Part shown: one piece after another, positions 12,085 to 22,675 of the stretch
Position numbering within the stretch: position 1 is the stretch's first letter
Layout of the letters: each line of letters begins with the position of its first letter
Made by a program: the position numbers and the translations under genes
Assembly: GCA_944990035.1 (NCBI GenBank)
Contig: CALYLX010000154.1
Span: 62,001 to 126,000, forward strand
DNA: 64,000 bases
Source of the DNA: Clitopilus passeckerianus
Taxonomy: Eukaryota; Basidiomycota; Agaricomycetes; Agaricales; Entolomataceae
Direction: 5' to 3'
Notes under the pieces: model-generated
Databases searched by the model: none
Seen by the model: only the letters and a program-made list of their open reading frames with translations
Told to the model about the DNA's origin: nothing

Positions 12085-13179
12085 ATGAACAAACCAACGA
12101 AAAAGATCGCTATCACAGGCTGCAATGGACTGGTTGGGAAACGAGTGGTCATGCTTGCTCTAATACGCGGACACCATGTCGTTGGAATCGACATAAATCC
12201 ACTGGGCGAGATTCTCTCTAGCTACTTGAACTGTCTTGAAGAGAGCGCGAAATCAAGCTTCACCTTCATCCAAGGAAACATACAGGATTACGATCAAGTT
12301 TTACGGGCTCTGGATGGTTGTCAGGGTGTGATTCATCTCTCAGTGCGTCCACGGGATCCCACTGTCCAATGTCACAATACGTATGTAATAATCTCTGTGT
12401 TCTTGGATCATGCACTAATCTGCCCTTATAGTAATGTGATTATGTCGTGGAATATTCTCCGAGCAGCTGCAGAGGTAGAGCTCACCTTACCATCTCACAA
12501 CGGCCACAAATAACTCCTCTCCCAAGCACGGAATCACCCGACTTGCTCAAGCGTCTACTGTCAATGTCATCACCCTTGTGTACAGCAAGGAGTGCCGTTT
12601 TGACTATTTCCCACTTGACGAAGAGCATCAGCTGAATGCCGATGAACAGTACGGATTATCCAAAATGTAAGCCACGTACCTTCATAGACCTGAAATGCAA
12701 GCTCACGTTCAAGAGTTTACAGCATTAGCGAGGTTCAAGCCGATTCCATCGTGCGACGATATCCATTCATGCGAGTTGCTAGTCTCCGACTCCACTGGGT
12801 AACGCCTTCGCGAGAACTTCGTTCAACCGACGACGAAGACCGCCACCGCACCGATCTCTGGGGCTATGTCCAGCAAGACTCCGCGGCTGATGCTTTCCTG
12901 CTTGCCTTGGAGGATGACAACGGAACTGGATGGACCGCTGGACATGAAGCATTCTTTATCTGTGCACCGAGGACGACCTCGAATGAGCTTACGTCGAAGC
13001 TCAGGGAACGGTTTTGGCCCTCAGTTCCCGATGCATCGAATCGGAGCAAGAAGACTCTGACAGATGTTGCTGGCAGGAGTGCTGGCTTCTACAATTGCTG
13101 GAAGGCAGCGAATCTGTTGGGGTGGAATCATAGAGATGACATTCGAGAAGTGGAAGACGTGCTGCAGGCGAAGGGGTGA
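12085..13179 (+). CDS. NAD(P)-dependent epimerase/dehydratase (extended SDR)
   Basis: A 311-residue extended short-chain dehydrogenase/reductase that should act on a nucleotide sugar or a related cytosolic substrate. Exons: 12085-12380, 12432-12474, 12527-12666, 12723-13179. The nucleotide-binding GxxGxxG motif is ITGCNGLVGKRV near residue 10. The catalytic Ser/Thr region is RLAQASTVNV, and the YxxxK pair is QYGLSK (near residue 157). The fold core is complete, and the C-terminus covers the usual substrate lobe (HEAFFICAPRT). Substrate specificity cannot be read. The third exon's acceptor follows AAG rather than a pyrimidine-rich CAG, but it is the only one that keeps the frame through the active site. 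Confidence 0.87.
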
Positions 13180-13510
13180 ACCATTTAGTACGCTACATGT
13201 TCACCCTGGAGGCTATCAACTCTCACAAACTTCCTTCGCATCAATGTCGTATTTAGCTTCCTGAGAACTTTACTTTCTCTTGGCGACGGCTTAACGTTCT
13301 GAATATAGAATTTAACGAGTTGTTCCACCACATCTTGCACAAGTTCCGAAAAAGTTGCCTGAATCTCTTGCAGCACATCAGCCTTTGATGGTAGACTTTA
13401 GTAGCTGCAGAGGATATCTTTACCATACTCAATTCTAGCATTCTAGTCAGTCTTCCCAGTCTTCAAAGTTTGTCGCGTGAGCCACCAAGCTAATTGCTCC
13501 AGCGTCCCCG

Positions 13511-13603
13511 CGTGTTACGACCAGTCCTTTCTAAACCTCACGGTGGCCACTGCATTTACGAGGCACATATATCCTCTAGCAATCTACCATACTCTAAGTG
13601 TTC
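13511..13603 (+). repeat. degenerate direct repeat, copy 1
   Basis: Matches 14655-14752 by eye at about 75-80% identity, with the best block around TTTACGAGGCACAT and ATCCTCTAGCA. The copies are 1.15 kb apart, and the second ends just before the start codon of the next gene. Confidence 0.6.
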
Positions 13604-14654
13604 GAAGTTATGACCTGCGTTATCATTGACAGCTCAAGGAAATCTGGGTTTCAAGCTTGTCAATTTCCGAGTGACATGCTTCAAACTCCGCCGAGGTTCA
13701 CATCAAGGAGCAAGCTCGATTCCAGACCATGACTACCATGCATGGCTTTCTTGACGGACAAGAATAAGCATGGAGCCCTGAATCTGAAGATGTTTGATAA
13801 CGCTCGTTGAATGATCGTATAACTGAAGCTCGGCACGCTCCGCCTTGCGACTGGCATGAGCAGTTACCACTCATCCATACTCCCCATCCCCTCCTGGAAT
13901 GTCTTGGGAAGTGAAAGCGCAGTCACACAGCGTGGACTGGCACAGATACCCAAGGCAAAGTAGTGGCAACAGCAACATTCAACATCGAAGATGTCATACA
14001 ATCGGGGTTCCTCGTAACGCCCAATCGCCAAGGCCGTTGGATGGCCTACTTCTCTTCGCCTTCAACTGGGTGGTTCCTGGAATTAACTACTCTTAAAGTA
14101 GGAGCAGGAACATCGTTGGTAAAATCAATGCCTTTGCGTCGCCTCGAAGACTACACTGGCATGCTTCAACGACAGCTTTTACAATGACGCTGTTTTCATG
14201 ATATATGTTCTGGCGGTGATCTCAGACTGGCCTGTATCAACTCGAACGTTCAGGAACGCTGCCGGCTCGGTTTCACTAGCATAATGATTGAAAGCTTGAG
14301 AAAGAGGGCTTCGAATGACGTGACGAGGCGGGCGAGCCATCGTCGCTGCCAGGCTGGATCCACATCATAAACGGGATGGTGCCTCGACAATGAAAGTAAG
14401 GAGGGCCTGTGCGTTGAGGCTTTGGAAAGACCTGGATGATGAGATTGTCGGCATTGGCAACTCATAAAAACATAGCCTGTACAAGCTGGTTTCCCTCGCT
14501 GCCCATCAGTCTTGATGTTGAGACCTATTGCAGTTCAGGTCACCGTGTTAAGCGCTCACACTTCTGCAATCTAGGTAGTTCACTGGTCTTTCTTTCCGAA
14601 TCCCATCACGAAGGTAACCCAGAACTATAGTAAGCTGTCTCGCAAGCTCCCCGC

Positions 14655-14752
14655 CCAGTAACCCCCGGCTTCGTCCGGTCCTTTCAAAACCATCCCGGTA
14701 ACCACTGCGTTTACGAGGCACATCTATCCTCTAGCAGTCTACTATGATCTAG
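14655..14752 (+). repeat. degenerate direct repeat, copy 2
   Basis: Second copy of the repeat at 13511-13603. It lies directly upstream of the ATG at 14757, so it may be a duplicated promoter or 5' leader. Confidence 0.6.
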
Positions 14753-14756
14753 AGCA

Positions 14757-16749
14757 ATGAAGAGGTACGCATTACCTTTACGAGGCAATTTGGGGTTAAC
14801 TTGGTGTTTCTTGCATTTGGCTTGCTTCAAGGTCACGCCTCTGCGGAGTTTGAAGTGGTTGAAATCCCGCATCATGGCGGGGAATGACCATCATCTCCTT
14901 CCACTGGACTTCCTCCAAGTTTCAAGAGAAATGGCTTCCAAGGAACCTTTGAATGTTGCTATACCTCAACTGGAAGTTCTTGAGGCACTAGCAAAACAAA
15001 GTTACGCTGCGAGGACATCGACTTCGAGCTCTGCTGCCAAAAAACCTCTATTCTTCGGCCCTATTGGGGCTCTGGGTTTTCTTCAACACCGGATATTGGC
15101 CCAGCAATACGTCCGATCCCGCTCCCAAGGCCGCTCTGCAGCCTGGCGCAAGGTTTGTGAAGTCATGGGATTGATGATGCGCAAAGAACTGCAAGGTATT
15201 GACGCATATACTCACCTTACGTTGTATCTTCCAGGATACTTCGGAGTTTCTAATGGAGACCAGGAACTTCCTTTCAATAGTTGGCTTCGGAGAAAGTGGC
15301 ATCAACTCCCCAACTCATTTGGATTTGGCCTACGCATTCCATGAGTTCTATCAAAAGATGCAAAAGAGCGGTGTGGACCCGCTCGAGATGATAATCCCCG
15401 CTTTTGACAAAATTTTGGTAACAGCTGGAATGTGAGTATCCGACGCCGTATGCATGGCTCCGTAGTCCTTTACTGTCTTGCTGACTCCATACTAGAGGAT
15501 TTACCGCCCAGCTACGGAGCAATAACACTGGCAGTGGCGCGACCGTCACGCAAAATCCCATGCAAAAAAACGGTCTTGCCATATGCAGTCGAACTTCTAC
15601 TCTTCTTAATCAACGCGACTCAGAGACTTTCTTCGCGGATGTGCCAAAGGGCGCACGGACCATATATTTTACGCCCCTCACCAACTCGGAACCAACTGGT
15701 AATGATGCTGTCACAAGGCCCAATCCGACTGCAGTATTTTGCAAGGAAGTGTGTCGGTGGACGTATCTCTATAGCCACGAGGTACCCTACTTTGGTGGAC
15801 TGGGTGTGGATCTCACGGAAGTTATGGCAAGAAGCACCCTCAGCGGGCTAGTAGATCCAGTCAATCCGGAGCTTGATGAGGCAGGTTCCGAAGTGATTCA
15901 AATAATGGACAGTGTTCATTTCAACGCAGACTCACGCCCCTGCCAGGCCTGTGTTCAACTAATCACATCCGACCACAATGCATCACGCCTTCTGGCAGTT
16001 ATGGGTTTTGAATTTGCCGAGGAGCTTACAGATGTGGCAGTTCGGGCTAAAAGTCTTCGAATCATGATTGCCATCATGTATGAGGCAACTGGCAGTTATT
16101 CCAGTTGGCTAGGCATGTATAGCCTGATATCTAGCGTTGTTCTCAACGCTTATACCCGGTATTTCTTTCATTTGCATGAAGTCAGACAGCCTACTCATAG
16201 CTCTCCTCAGTTTGCATCTGGCAATGTCGAGCATCGTTGCCCCAGCGCATTCCGAGGACTCTCCAAACGCGAATCAGGATTTCCTTACTCAAGGACTGGT
16301 CGACGCTGCTTGTGGAACCTTGGCCATTGTTTCTGCTGAAACAGCTACTGGTACAGCCTCCTCTGCCTCTCAGGTACTGACTACGGTCTCGTCATCATCT
16401 ACTGCTGTCGGACTAGGGATAAATCCCGATGAGAGGAGCACTGTTCATCAGGGTGTTAAGAAGCTTGACGGGCCTGGTCTGTAATTTAACCTATCTGTCT
16501 TCTTGGTGCTGACCGGAGTCAATAGCAACTCATTCGCTCTCTAACCGCCCGGCAGCAGCAGCTGCAATCAGAGCCGTTGGCAATGTTGCCACCCGCCAAG
16601 CCCGAGGTATTGGACGCGCCTTCAACAACTTCATCCACCGTGACCCCGCAGGCAAGAGAAAGCCTGACAGTCGATCGCCACAGATGGGGGCATCACCCTC
16701 TGCACCTTTACCTCAAGGCCCCTTCAAGCATCAGAAGTCGTCGAAGTAG
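14757..16749 (+). CDS. orphan 581-residue hypothetical protein
   Basis: No family recognised. Model: exons 14757-15152, 15235-15431, 15496-16158, 16211-16476, 16526-16749, giving 581 residues. The first half is basic and mixed. The middle has a well-packed segment (RLLAVMGFEFAEELTDVAVR, then a hydrophobic SSWLGMYSLISSVVL run) that could be one membrane-associated helix. The C-terminal 150 residues are rich in Ala, Ser, Thr and basic residues and are probably disordered. The first intron uses a weak donor (GTTTGT) at 15153; a better-looking donor at 15196 breaks the frame. The last exon is in frame only if the GTCTGT donor at 16477 is used. The reading frame is long and the introns are consistent, so a real gene is likely. 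Confidence 0.6.
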
Positions 16750-17452
16750 GACCATTGGGCTCACTGATTCTTGGGATGCGTCAACCAACTGAGGATATAC
16801 TTTGCTGCTTTTTCCTGTCTCTGTTTCGTCCCCCATCCACTGTCATCACCTGCTTTCTATGTCTTCTCAAAGATTCTGGTCTTCCTGCAGTCATTCTGTC
16901 CCCCTTCAAATGCAATGCCTTCTGTGTCTCTTCCTAGCTTTGGTCCCTGTTGCAATTTTCTCGTCAAGAAATGGAGCAATAACTCAAGTTTCAACACGGG
17001 TTACTTTCGCAAGATTTCTCCATTACACTCCGCCCTGCACTTGTAGGTTTCACCGCCTTGCCTATCCTCCTATATCTACTAACCAGAATATCTACAGCCG
17101 GTCATTATTCTCATTAATCAACTTATGCAATCCGTCCTTTGCCTCGAGCAAACCTGTAATGTACATTACCTCAAAGACTCATACCTGTCTGTAGCACACG
17201 GCTTATGTATGACGAATACCATATTACATTCTCAATCTCTAATCTCTATGAACTGTCTGAGTGAATACAATGCTGACACTACTCCATTGGTTGGGTGGAC
17301 TCCCCTAGGCAATCATAAGTATTGTAGGTGGTTACAACATTGAAACTTTTTCCTTCTATAAACTAATCAGACTAAAACAGGCAACGGAAGGGTAACCTTT
17401 ATATAGTGTGCAATCATAATAATATTAACGGTTGACTTCATCACAACCAAAT
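16750..17452. other. intergenic, convergent 3' regions
   Basis: T-rich space between two convergent genes. No gene is seen. Confidence 0.5.
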
Positions 17453-19676
17453 CTACTGAATTAACTTTCCGGTGGACCAGCCAGCAACAGTCGGCGTATC
17501 CTTCAACCACTGAACTAGCTCTGCCCTCTTGACCTTCGTTCCCTTATCCTCCGACGCAATTTTGGCCTTCTTCCCATCCGCGAGTTGCCACTTCTGCTCC
17601 TTGACGGTGACAAGTCCCTCCTTCAATTCGTCACCACCAAGAATAATGGCAAACGGCACTTCGTCACGTTCACCCGCCGCGAACTGAGTAGGGAGCTTCG
17701 GCTTGTTCTTGTGCAAGAAATCAGTCTGGAGAGAAGCCATGTCAGTTCGAGGCTATGCAGGACACAAAACGGCCAACAAACCTTTATGCCCGCAGCTCTC
17801 AGCTCTGCAACGAGTTCGATACGCTCTTTCAGCAGCCCATCTCCGGCTGCCATCACATACGCCATGGTCTCCTTGCTCCTCATGCCCTTCTCCACCCACT
17901 TGGGCCACACGACGGCGAAGACGCGGTCCAGACCGAAGCTGATGCCGACGCAAGGCAGCTCCTGTGCTTTCTTCCCCTCCGCAGCAGCGGCAGCGCTGAA
18001 CATGCCGACGAGCCCGTCATAGCGCCCGCCAGCGGCGATTGAACCGACACCGACTTGCGATTCATCGACTTCTTCCTCTTCGCCCTCCACTTGACGTTTA
18101 TTGCCTTTCTTGGGTGCGGAGGGTGCGGGAGTGGGAGCGGGGGCACCGTCAGCCGAGGCGAAGGCGTTGGCGTCCTTGAAGCCTGGTGGGGCCGATGCTT
18201 CAACGACAGCTTCGAAGATGATGCCGGTGTAATAGTCGAGTCCACGGGCAAGTGAGAGGTCGAACGAAAGCTGCGTAATCGTGAGTAACTTTATCATATG
18301 AGCACTTGAAAAGGTCAACCAACCTTGTCAACGACTTTGTAGGCCTCGAGGTATGTGAAGAGAATGGCCATCTCGTCGAGGCCCTCCTTAGCCCTCTTGT
18401 TGCTTGTCAGAACGGTATCGGCGTTGAGTTTCTCCAAAAGTTCGGGGCCACCTTGTTGCCTTCTTAGCCTATGTGTATGCGCGACGTTTGTACAACTCAC
18501 CTTTGTACTTCACATATTCGCCGATTTTATCAGCAACAGCAGGGTCAAGCCCTTTCTCTTCGGTCATCTCTTTCTTGACCTCTGACCAGGGTGCCTGGAT
18601 ATTCGAGTTTTTAGAGACGGCGCCCATGAACACCAAGTAGCGAGCACAGACCTTGTCCAATTTGTCGACCGCAGACGAGATCGTTCGAATCTTGTCGGCA
18701 GGTACACCGCAGACCTCGAAGATACCATCCAAAATCTTCCTGTTGTTGATCTGTGCAGTCGTAATGTTAGGCCAAACGTCACGGACAGGAGCGCTGGAGC
18801 TTGCTTACCTTGATGGTGAATTCGCCGACGTCAAGTTTGGTGAGCACAGTGCATATCAAGCTGACAATCTCGGCGTCGGGAACCATGGAGTCCCAAGTTC
18901 CAGGGATATCAAAGTCCTGTTTTCCAATGAATTTCAGCGCATACAGTCATTCGGAAAAGGTTCCTACAGCTTGAGAGAACTCCCTCATTCGGCCTTTGGA
19001 CATCACAGGGTTATCTCGCCGGTACACCTTGCCGACTTGCCATATCTTCGAGGTGGTATTTGTACCACCGCACATGGCCAGGTATCTTGCCAAAGGGACA
19101 GTGTGGTCGTATCGCAGTGCAAGTTGTTCGCCTCCCTGGTCTTGCAGGTCGAAGATAAGCTTAGCATCCTCACCATACTTGCCGGTGAGGATGTCCTTCC
19201 GCTCGAAGACAGGGGTGTCCAGGCAGCTTCCACCGTAGGTCGTAAAGACGTCTTTGACTGTCTTTTCGATGTGTTCGCGGCAGTACATCTCAGCTGGTCC
19301 ATAATCTCGCGTTCCCTAGGTAGCCTATGTTGAGTACATGAGATCATAGACGATGATGCTGACGACGTGTACGCACCTTGGCTGTCTTCAACAGTATTCT
19401 CTCCCTCTTTTTACCTGAATCCTTCGGTTTCGATGAACTGAGCTTACCCAGTTGCTTCTGCAGTTCGGAGAGCTTCTTCTTAGCCTCGTCGACCTGATCT
19501 CCACCTGCGTTTTGCTGGCGAAGGCTGTGGAAGAGTAGCTTGTGCTGGTCGATCTCCCTCTGGAGGGATTCAATATTGTCTGTCGCCATTGTGTGTGTTG
19601 ACCGCGATATTGAATACAACGAGCAAAAATGTGATCGATGGGGACGGAATGAAGCTCTTACTGCCTGCGAGAGCAT
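17453..19676 (-). CDS. HTS1: histidyl-tRNA synthetase, probably dual-targeted
   Basis: A 631-residue class II aminoacyl-tRNA synthetase that charges tRNA-His with histidine. Exons: 19676-19377, 19315-18968, 18916-18809, 18750-18501, 18451-18324, 18270-17782, 17725-17453. Order: a basic Ser/Arg leader (residues 1-29), a WHEP-like helical pair (about 34-75), then the catalytic core starting at KGTRDYGP, motif 2 around GKVYRRDNP, the histidine signatures [10 protein letters not shown] and [11 protein letters not shown], and motif 3 near GISFGLDR. The anticodon-binding domain is C-terminal. An Ala/Pro/Glu-rich insertion (about 45 residues) follows the first histidine signature and makes the protein longer than usual. 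A second in-frame ATG at 19589 starts a form without the leader, so one gene can serve mitochondria and cytosol, as yeast HTS1 does. Confidence 0.95.
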
Positions 19677-19778
19677 TCCGAATCCCGTTGTCAGTCCGAG
19701 TCAAATCTTTTTGATCTGGCAGTCTGGTGACCCAACTCAGCGTGTGACTCCAAAACTTGGAGATAAGATAAAAAGTGA

Positions 19779-19860
19779 TGCATTAAGAGGGAATCGAACC
19801 CCCGGCGGGTCGAGCTTCATGAGATGGCAACGACCCAGGTTACCACTACCCCATTAATGC
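19779..19860 (-). tRNA. tRNA-Gly (anticodon GCC), intron-containing
   Basis: An 82-base tRNA. The acceptor stem GCATTAA pairs with TTAATGC. The anticodon stem GGTCG/CGACC closes a loop TTGCCA, then an 11-base intron and T. The anticodon is GCC, reading GGC and GGU codons. The T loop is TTCGATT. It lies 100 bases upstream of the HTS1 start. Confidence 0.88.
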
Positions 19861-19974
19861 TCGAAAGGCATGGCGGACAATACAGACAGATTCAGCGCGA
19901 AATAATTCCACCGATATCATTAAATCAAGTACACTGCCACAGAATGGTATCCAAATAGTCCGTATCGAAGTAGT

Positions 19975-21849
19975 TTACAGGTAAACACCATCGAACCTAT
20001 CCGGAAGGAGGGCGGGTGCGGCGAGGCTCCAAATGTACAAGATCATGCACACCCAGCTTGACACAACTCTCATCCACATGGCAACTTCAGAACGTCCAAT
20101 GTAAACGTCAGCGTCAGGATCTGGTGTTCCTTCGATGGGGTGCTTGGCCACGACATTCCTGAAACGCAGTTAGAGGTGAGGTCATATATTTGAAGTGACC
20201 GACATACCAATCAGTGAGCAACATGGCAACATACATGGCTGCCATTGCAAACATGACATGGAACCAAGAGTACTATGGAATATTTGAGTATGAAATAGGC
20301 GCTGCGTAGAAGCTGGAAACATACGTTGTACCGGGTACCAGATCGCTCATCATCACGACTCTCGCCAATAACCTCGTCTTCTTCGTCGTCGTCCACGTAT
20401 TCTTCCTGAAGTGCTGATGCAGGAATGGCACTGAAAGGTGGTCAGCAATAATACAAAGAGGTTCAGTGAGATAAGTTACCCAGCCTCAACTGCAGCCAAC
20501 ATCGCCTGGTACCTAGGAGATTCAATTCGGCCTGGCTGGGTGTTGACGTATCCCAACTCTGCATGACCATTGTTTTCGTCGTCGATCGGCAGTTGCACTC
20601 CTCTCCTCTTGTTATTTCCCGCCAAAGCTTTGCTTTGAGTTGCAGCTCGCGTCGTCGAATAGGCGATGGCCAGGAAGGTGAAGATACCACCAAACACGAC
20701 AACGGTCTTGCTGGTGCCCGAAGCTGCTCCACCATTACGAAGCGGGTTGCAAGACTTGGACTCGTGCGTGTGATTGCTAATGGCAGAGACGATCAAGTAC
20801 GTGCAATATGCGGCAACAACACCGGATTGGGCCAGTCCAGAACGAGGGTTGAACTCTTGAATGGTCGGGTGTACACAAAGAACAGTGATGACGAGGCACA
20901 GGGCCAGGTTGAATGATATGAAGAACCGGTTCAATGTGCAGTCTGATCCTGCAAAGTAGGCATAGAGGAGGCCGGTCATGGTGAATGTGAAGATGTACAT
21001 TGAGGCGGTTGAACCGAGGAGGATCCATTGCCATAGATTGGAGCTGCCGTTTTCCCAATTCTCGAGGCACATTTCGGACCATGAGTGGGCAAAGTCGACG
21101 AGAAGGACAAGACCGAGGAGGATGAATATGGTTGCACCGATGAGGGATATGTAGTTGCCCCAGACCATAAAGAAACCGTTGGGAATGAAGAAGGAGACGA
21201 CGATAAGGACGAGCCAGAGAAGAACCTTGGGGCCCCACCATCTGAATAGTGATAGTTAGTAGACTCCAAAGTGAAGACTCAAGGTGCGTACCCATTCTGA
21301 ATAGCAGCCCGCTTTTCCTTTGTATCTTTGACACCGATAAGCATCAAACTGAGAAGGAAATGAAGCAGGGAAAGAGCAAAGCAAATGCGATGAACCTGAA
21401 CAAAAGGACTTGAATAACTGGCAATTTAATCCTTCAAATATCACGTACTGCAAGCACGCCGTAGCATTTATCACCTTCGCAGTCCATCTTCAGGTATCCG
21501 CCGCTCCATTTCTCAATCTGCTTGATTGCGAGGTCGGTCTTCATTACCCAGGCTAGGATGGAGTTGAGAGCGAATATGATCTAGGTAACCGATTCTTAGT
21601 CCGAAGAAACAGAAGAAGTTGGATTATATTCTTACGGCAAATCCAACACGGGTAGCTATGGATGAATTGCAATTGCAAGACTTGAAGAACATGGATGCTG
21701 TGGACTGCGGGTTAGCCACTTGAGCTTCAAGAATCGACTATTCATTGCTCACCAGCAGTTGAAGTACAGAAGAATGCCAGGCCAGCCAGGCAAGACGTAG
21801 CAATGCTAGTCAAGCCGCCTGCTATTGGTAGCGATAATAGCAAACCCAT
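19975..21849 (-). CDS. TMS1: SERINC/TMS1 family membrane protein
   Basis: A 503-residue multi-pass membrane protein of the serine-incorporator family; in animals members act in lipid homeostasis as scramblase-like proteins, and the yeast homologue is Tms1. Exons: 21849-21753, 21697-21636, 21580-21449, 21395-21292, 21241-20480, 20430-20325, 20272-20208, 20158-19975. About ten hydrophobic segments run the length. Family hallmarks are the Cys-rich N-terminus (KSCNCNSS), the CEGDKCYGVLAVHR block, WWGPKVLLWLVL and the C-terminal HVMFAMAAMYVAMLLTDW. An acidic loop (EYVDDDEEDEV) precedes the last two membrane spans. Length and order match the family. Confidence 0.93.
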
Positions 21850-22579
21850 GGTGTTGCTCGCTGTTGGTGACGGTGCTGAAGGAGATTGAGGAGGGTCACG
21901 TGCAGGGACCACTCAGTTTCCTGTGGCGGTGTGGCTCTGCCAGCGCTCGTCGGCTACGGCACTCATAACGACCTCCTCAATTAAGACCATCGAATTTTCT
22001 TCGTAAATGGCGTCTCAGACTGTCTCAAGTTCAAGGATAATCCGAGGTTATATCCTATGAAAGTCATGCGCTGAAACTTCGAGGACTTACTGTGGTGTTC
22101 TGCCATACTGAATGGCACAAGAAGACCCGATTTAGTCATTAGTGTTGTTGGACCCTGCATGTGGTGTCTAATCAGCACCCCTATGGACTCCTCAGGACAA
22201 CCTGTCTATGAAGCGTTGACAGCAGAGGAAGGCATGGTCGCCCTCGCCTATGATTGCTCTGTTCTGGACTCGGCATCCTCGTGTTCGCAGTGGTATCGCC
22301 CTGTCAAGTTCTTCCACACAAACGCCTTGATCCCTCTCGTAGCAAGATGTGCTCTTTATCAGGTGAGGGAATAGCACCATTCTTCGTGGGCAGTACCGTC
22401 AAGCCGGCATGATCAAAAGCGTTCATCTTAAGCGCCAAATGCCACTTCGAACGACTCATCCCATCGATGCTACTCGTCTGGATATATGGAGCAGTTCTCG
22501 GTCCACGGCTTGCTTCTCCGAACAACGAACCTCCTATAAACCCCGGACATAGCCCGACCTTTGCGATCCATCCTTGGCC

Positions 22580-22675
22580 CCAGCCCATCCGATGACCCAA
22601 TCACTCCTTTGGCTCGCCCTCCTCGCACCAGCCCATCCGATGCCCCCACCACTCGTTTGGTTCGCCCTCCTCGCA
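22580..22675 (+). repeat. two 48-base tandem units spanning start codon and signal peptide
   Basis: Unit 1 is 22580-22627 and unit 2 is 22628-22675. They differ at only a handful of positions and keep frame. Each contains an ATG (22592 and 22640) followed by a hydrophobic run, so the second start could also make a complete signal peptide. Confidence 0.9.

Larger units (their letters stand above)
13180..14756. other. 1.6 kb intergenic region
   Basis: No gene model is supported. It contains both members of a degenerate 90-base direct repeat, listed separately. A few short open frames, such as 13963-14187, lack splice partners or motifs. Confidence 0.5.

Noticed and set aside
15196..15234. Strong-looking intron donor GTATTG in the orphan gene
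   Set aside because: It joins out of phase and leads to a stop at 15344; the weaker upstream donor keeps the frame.
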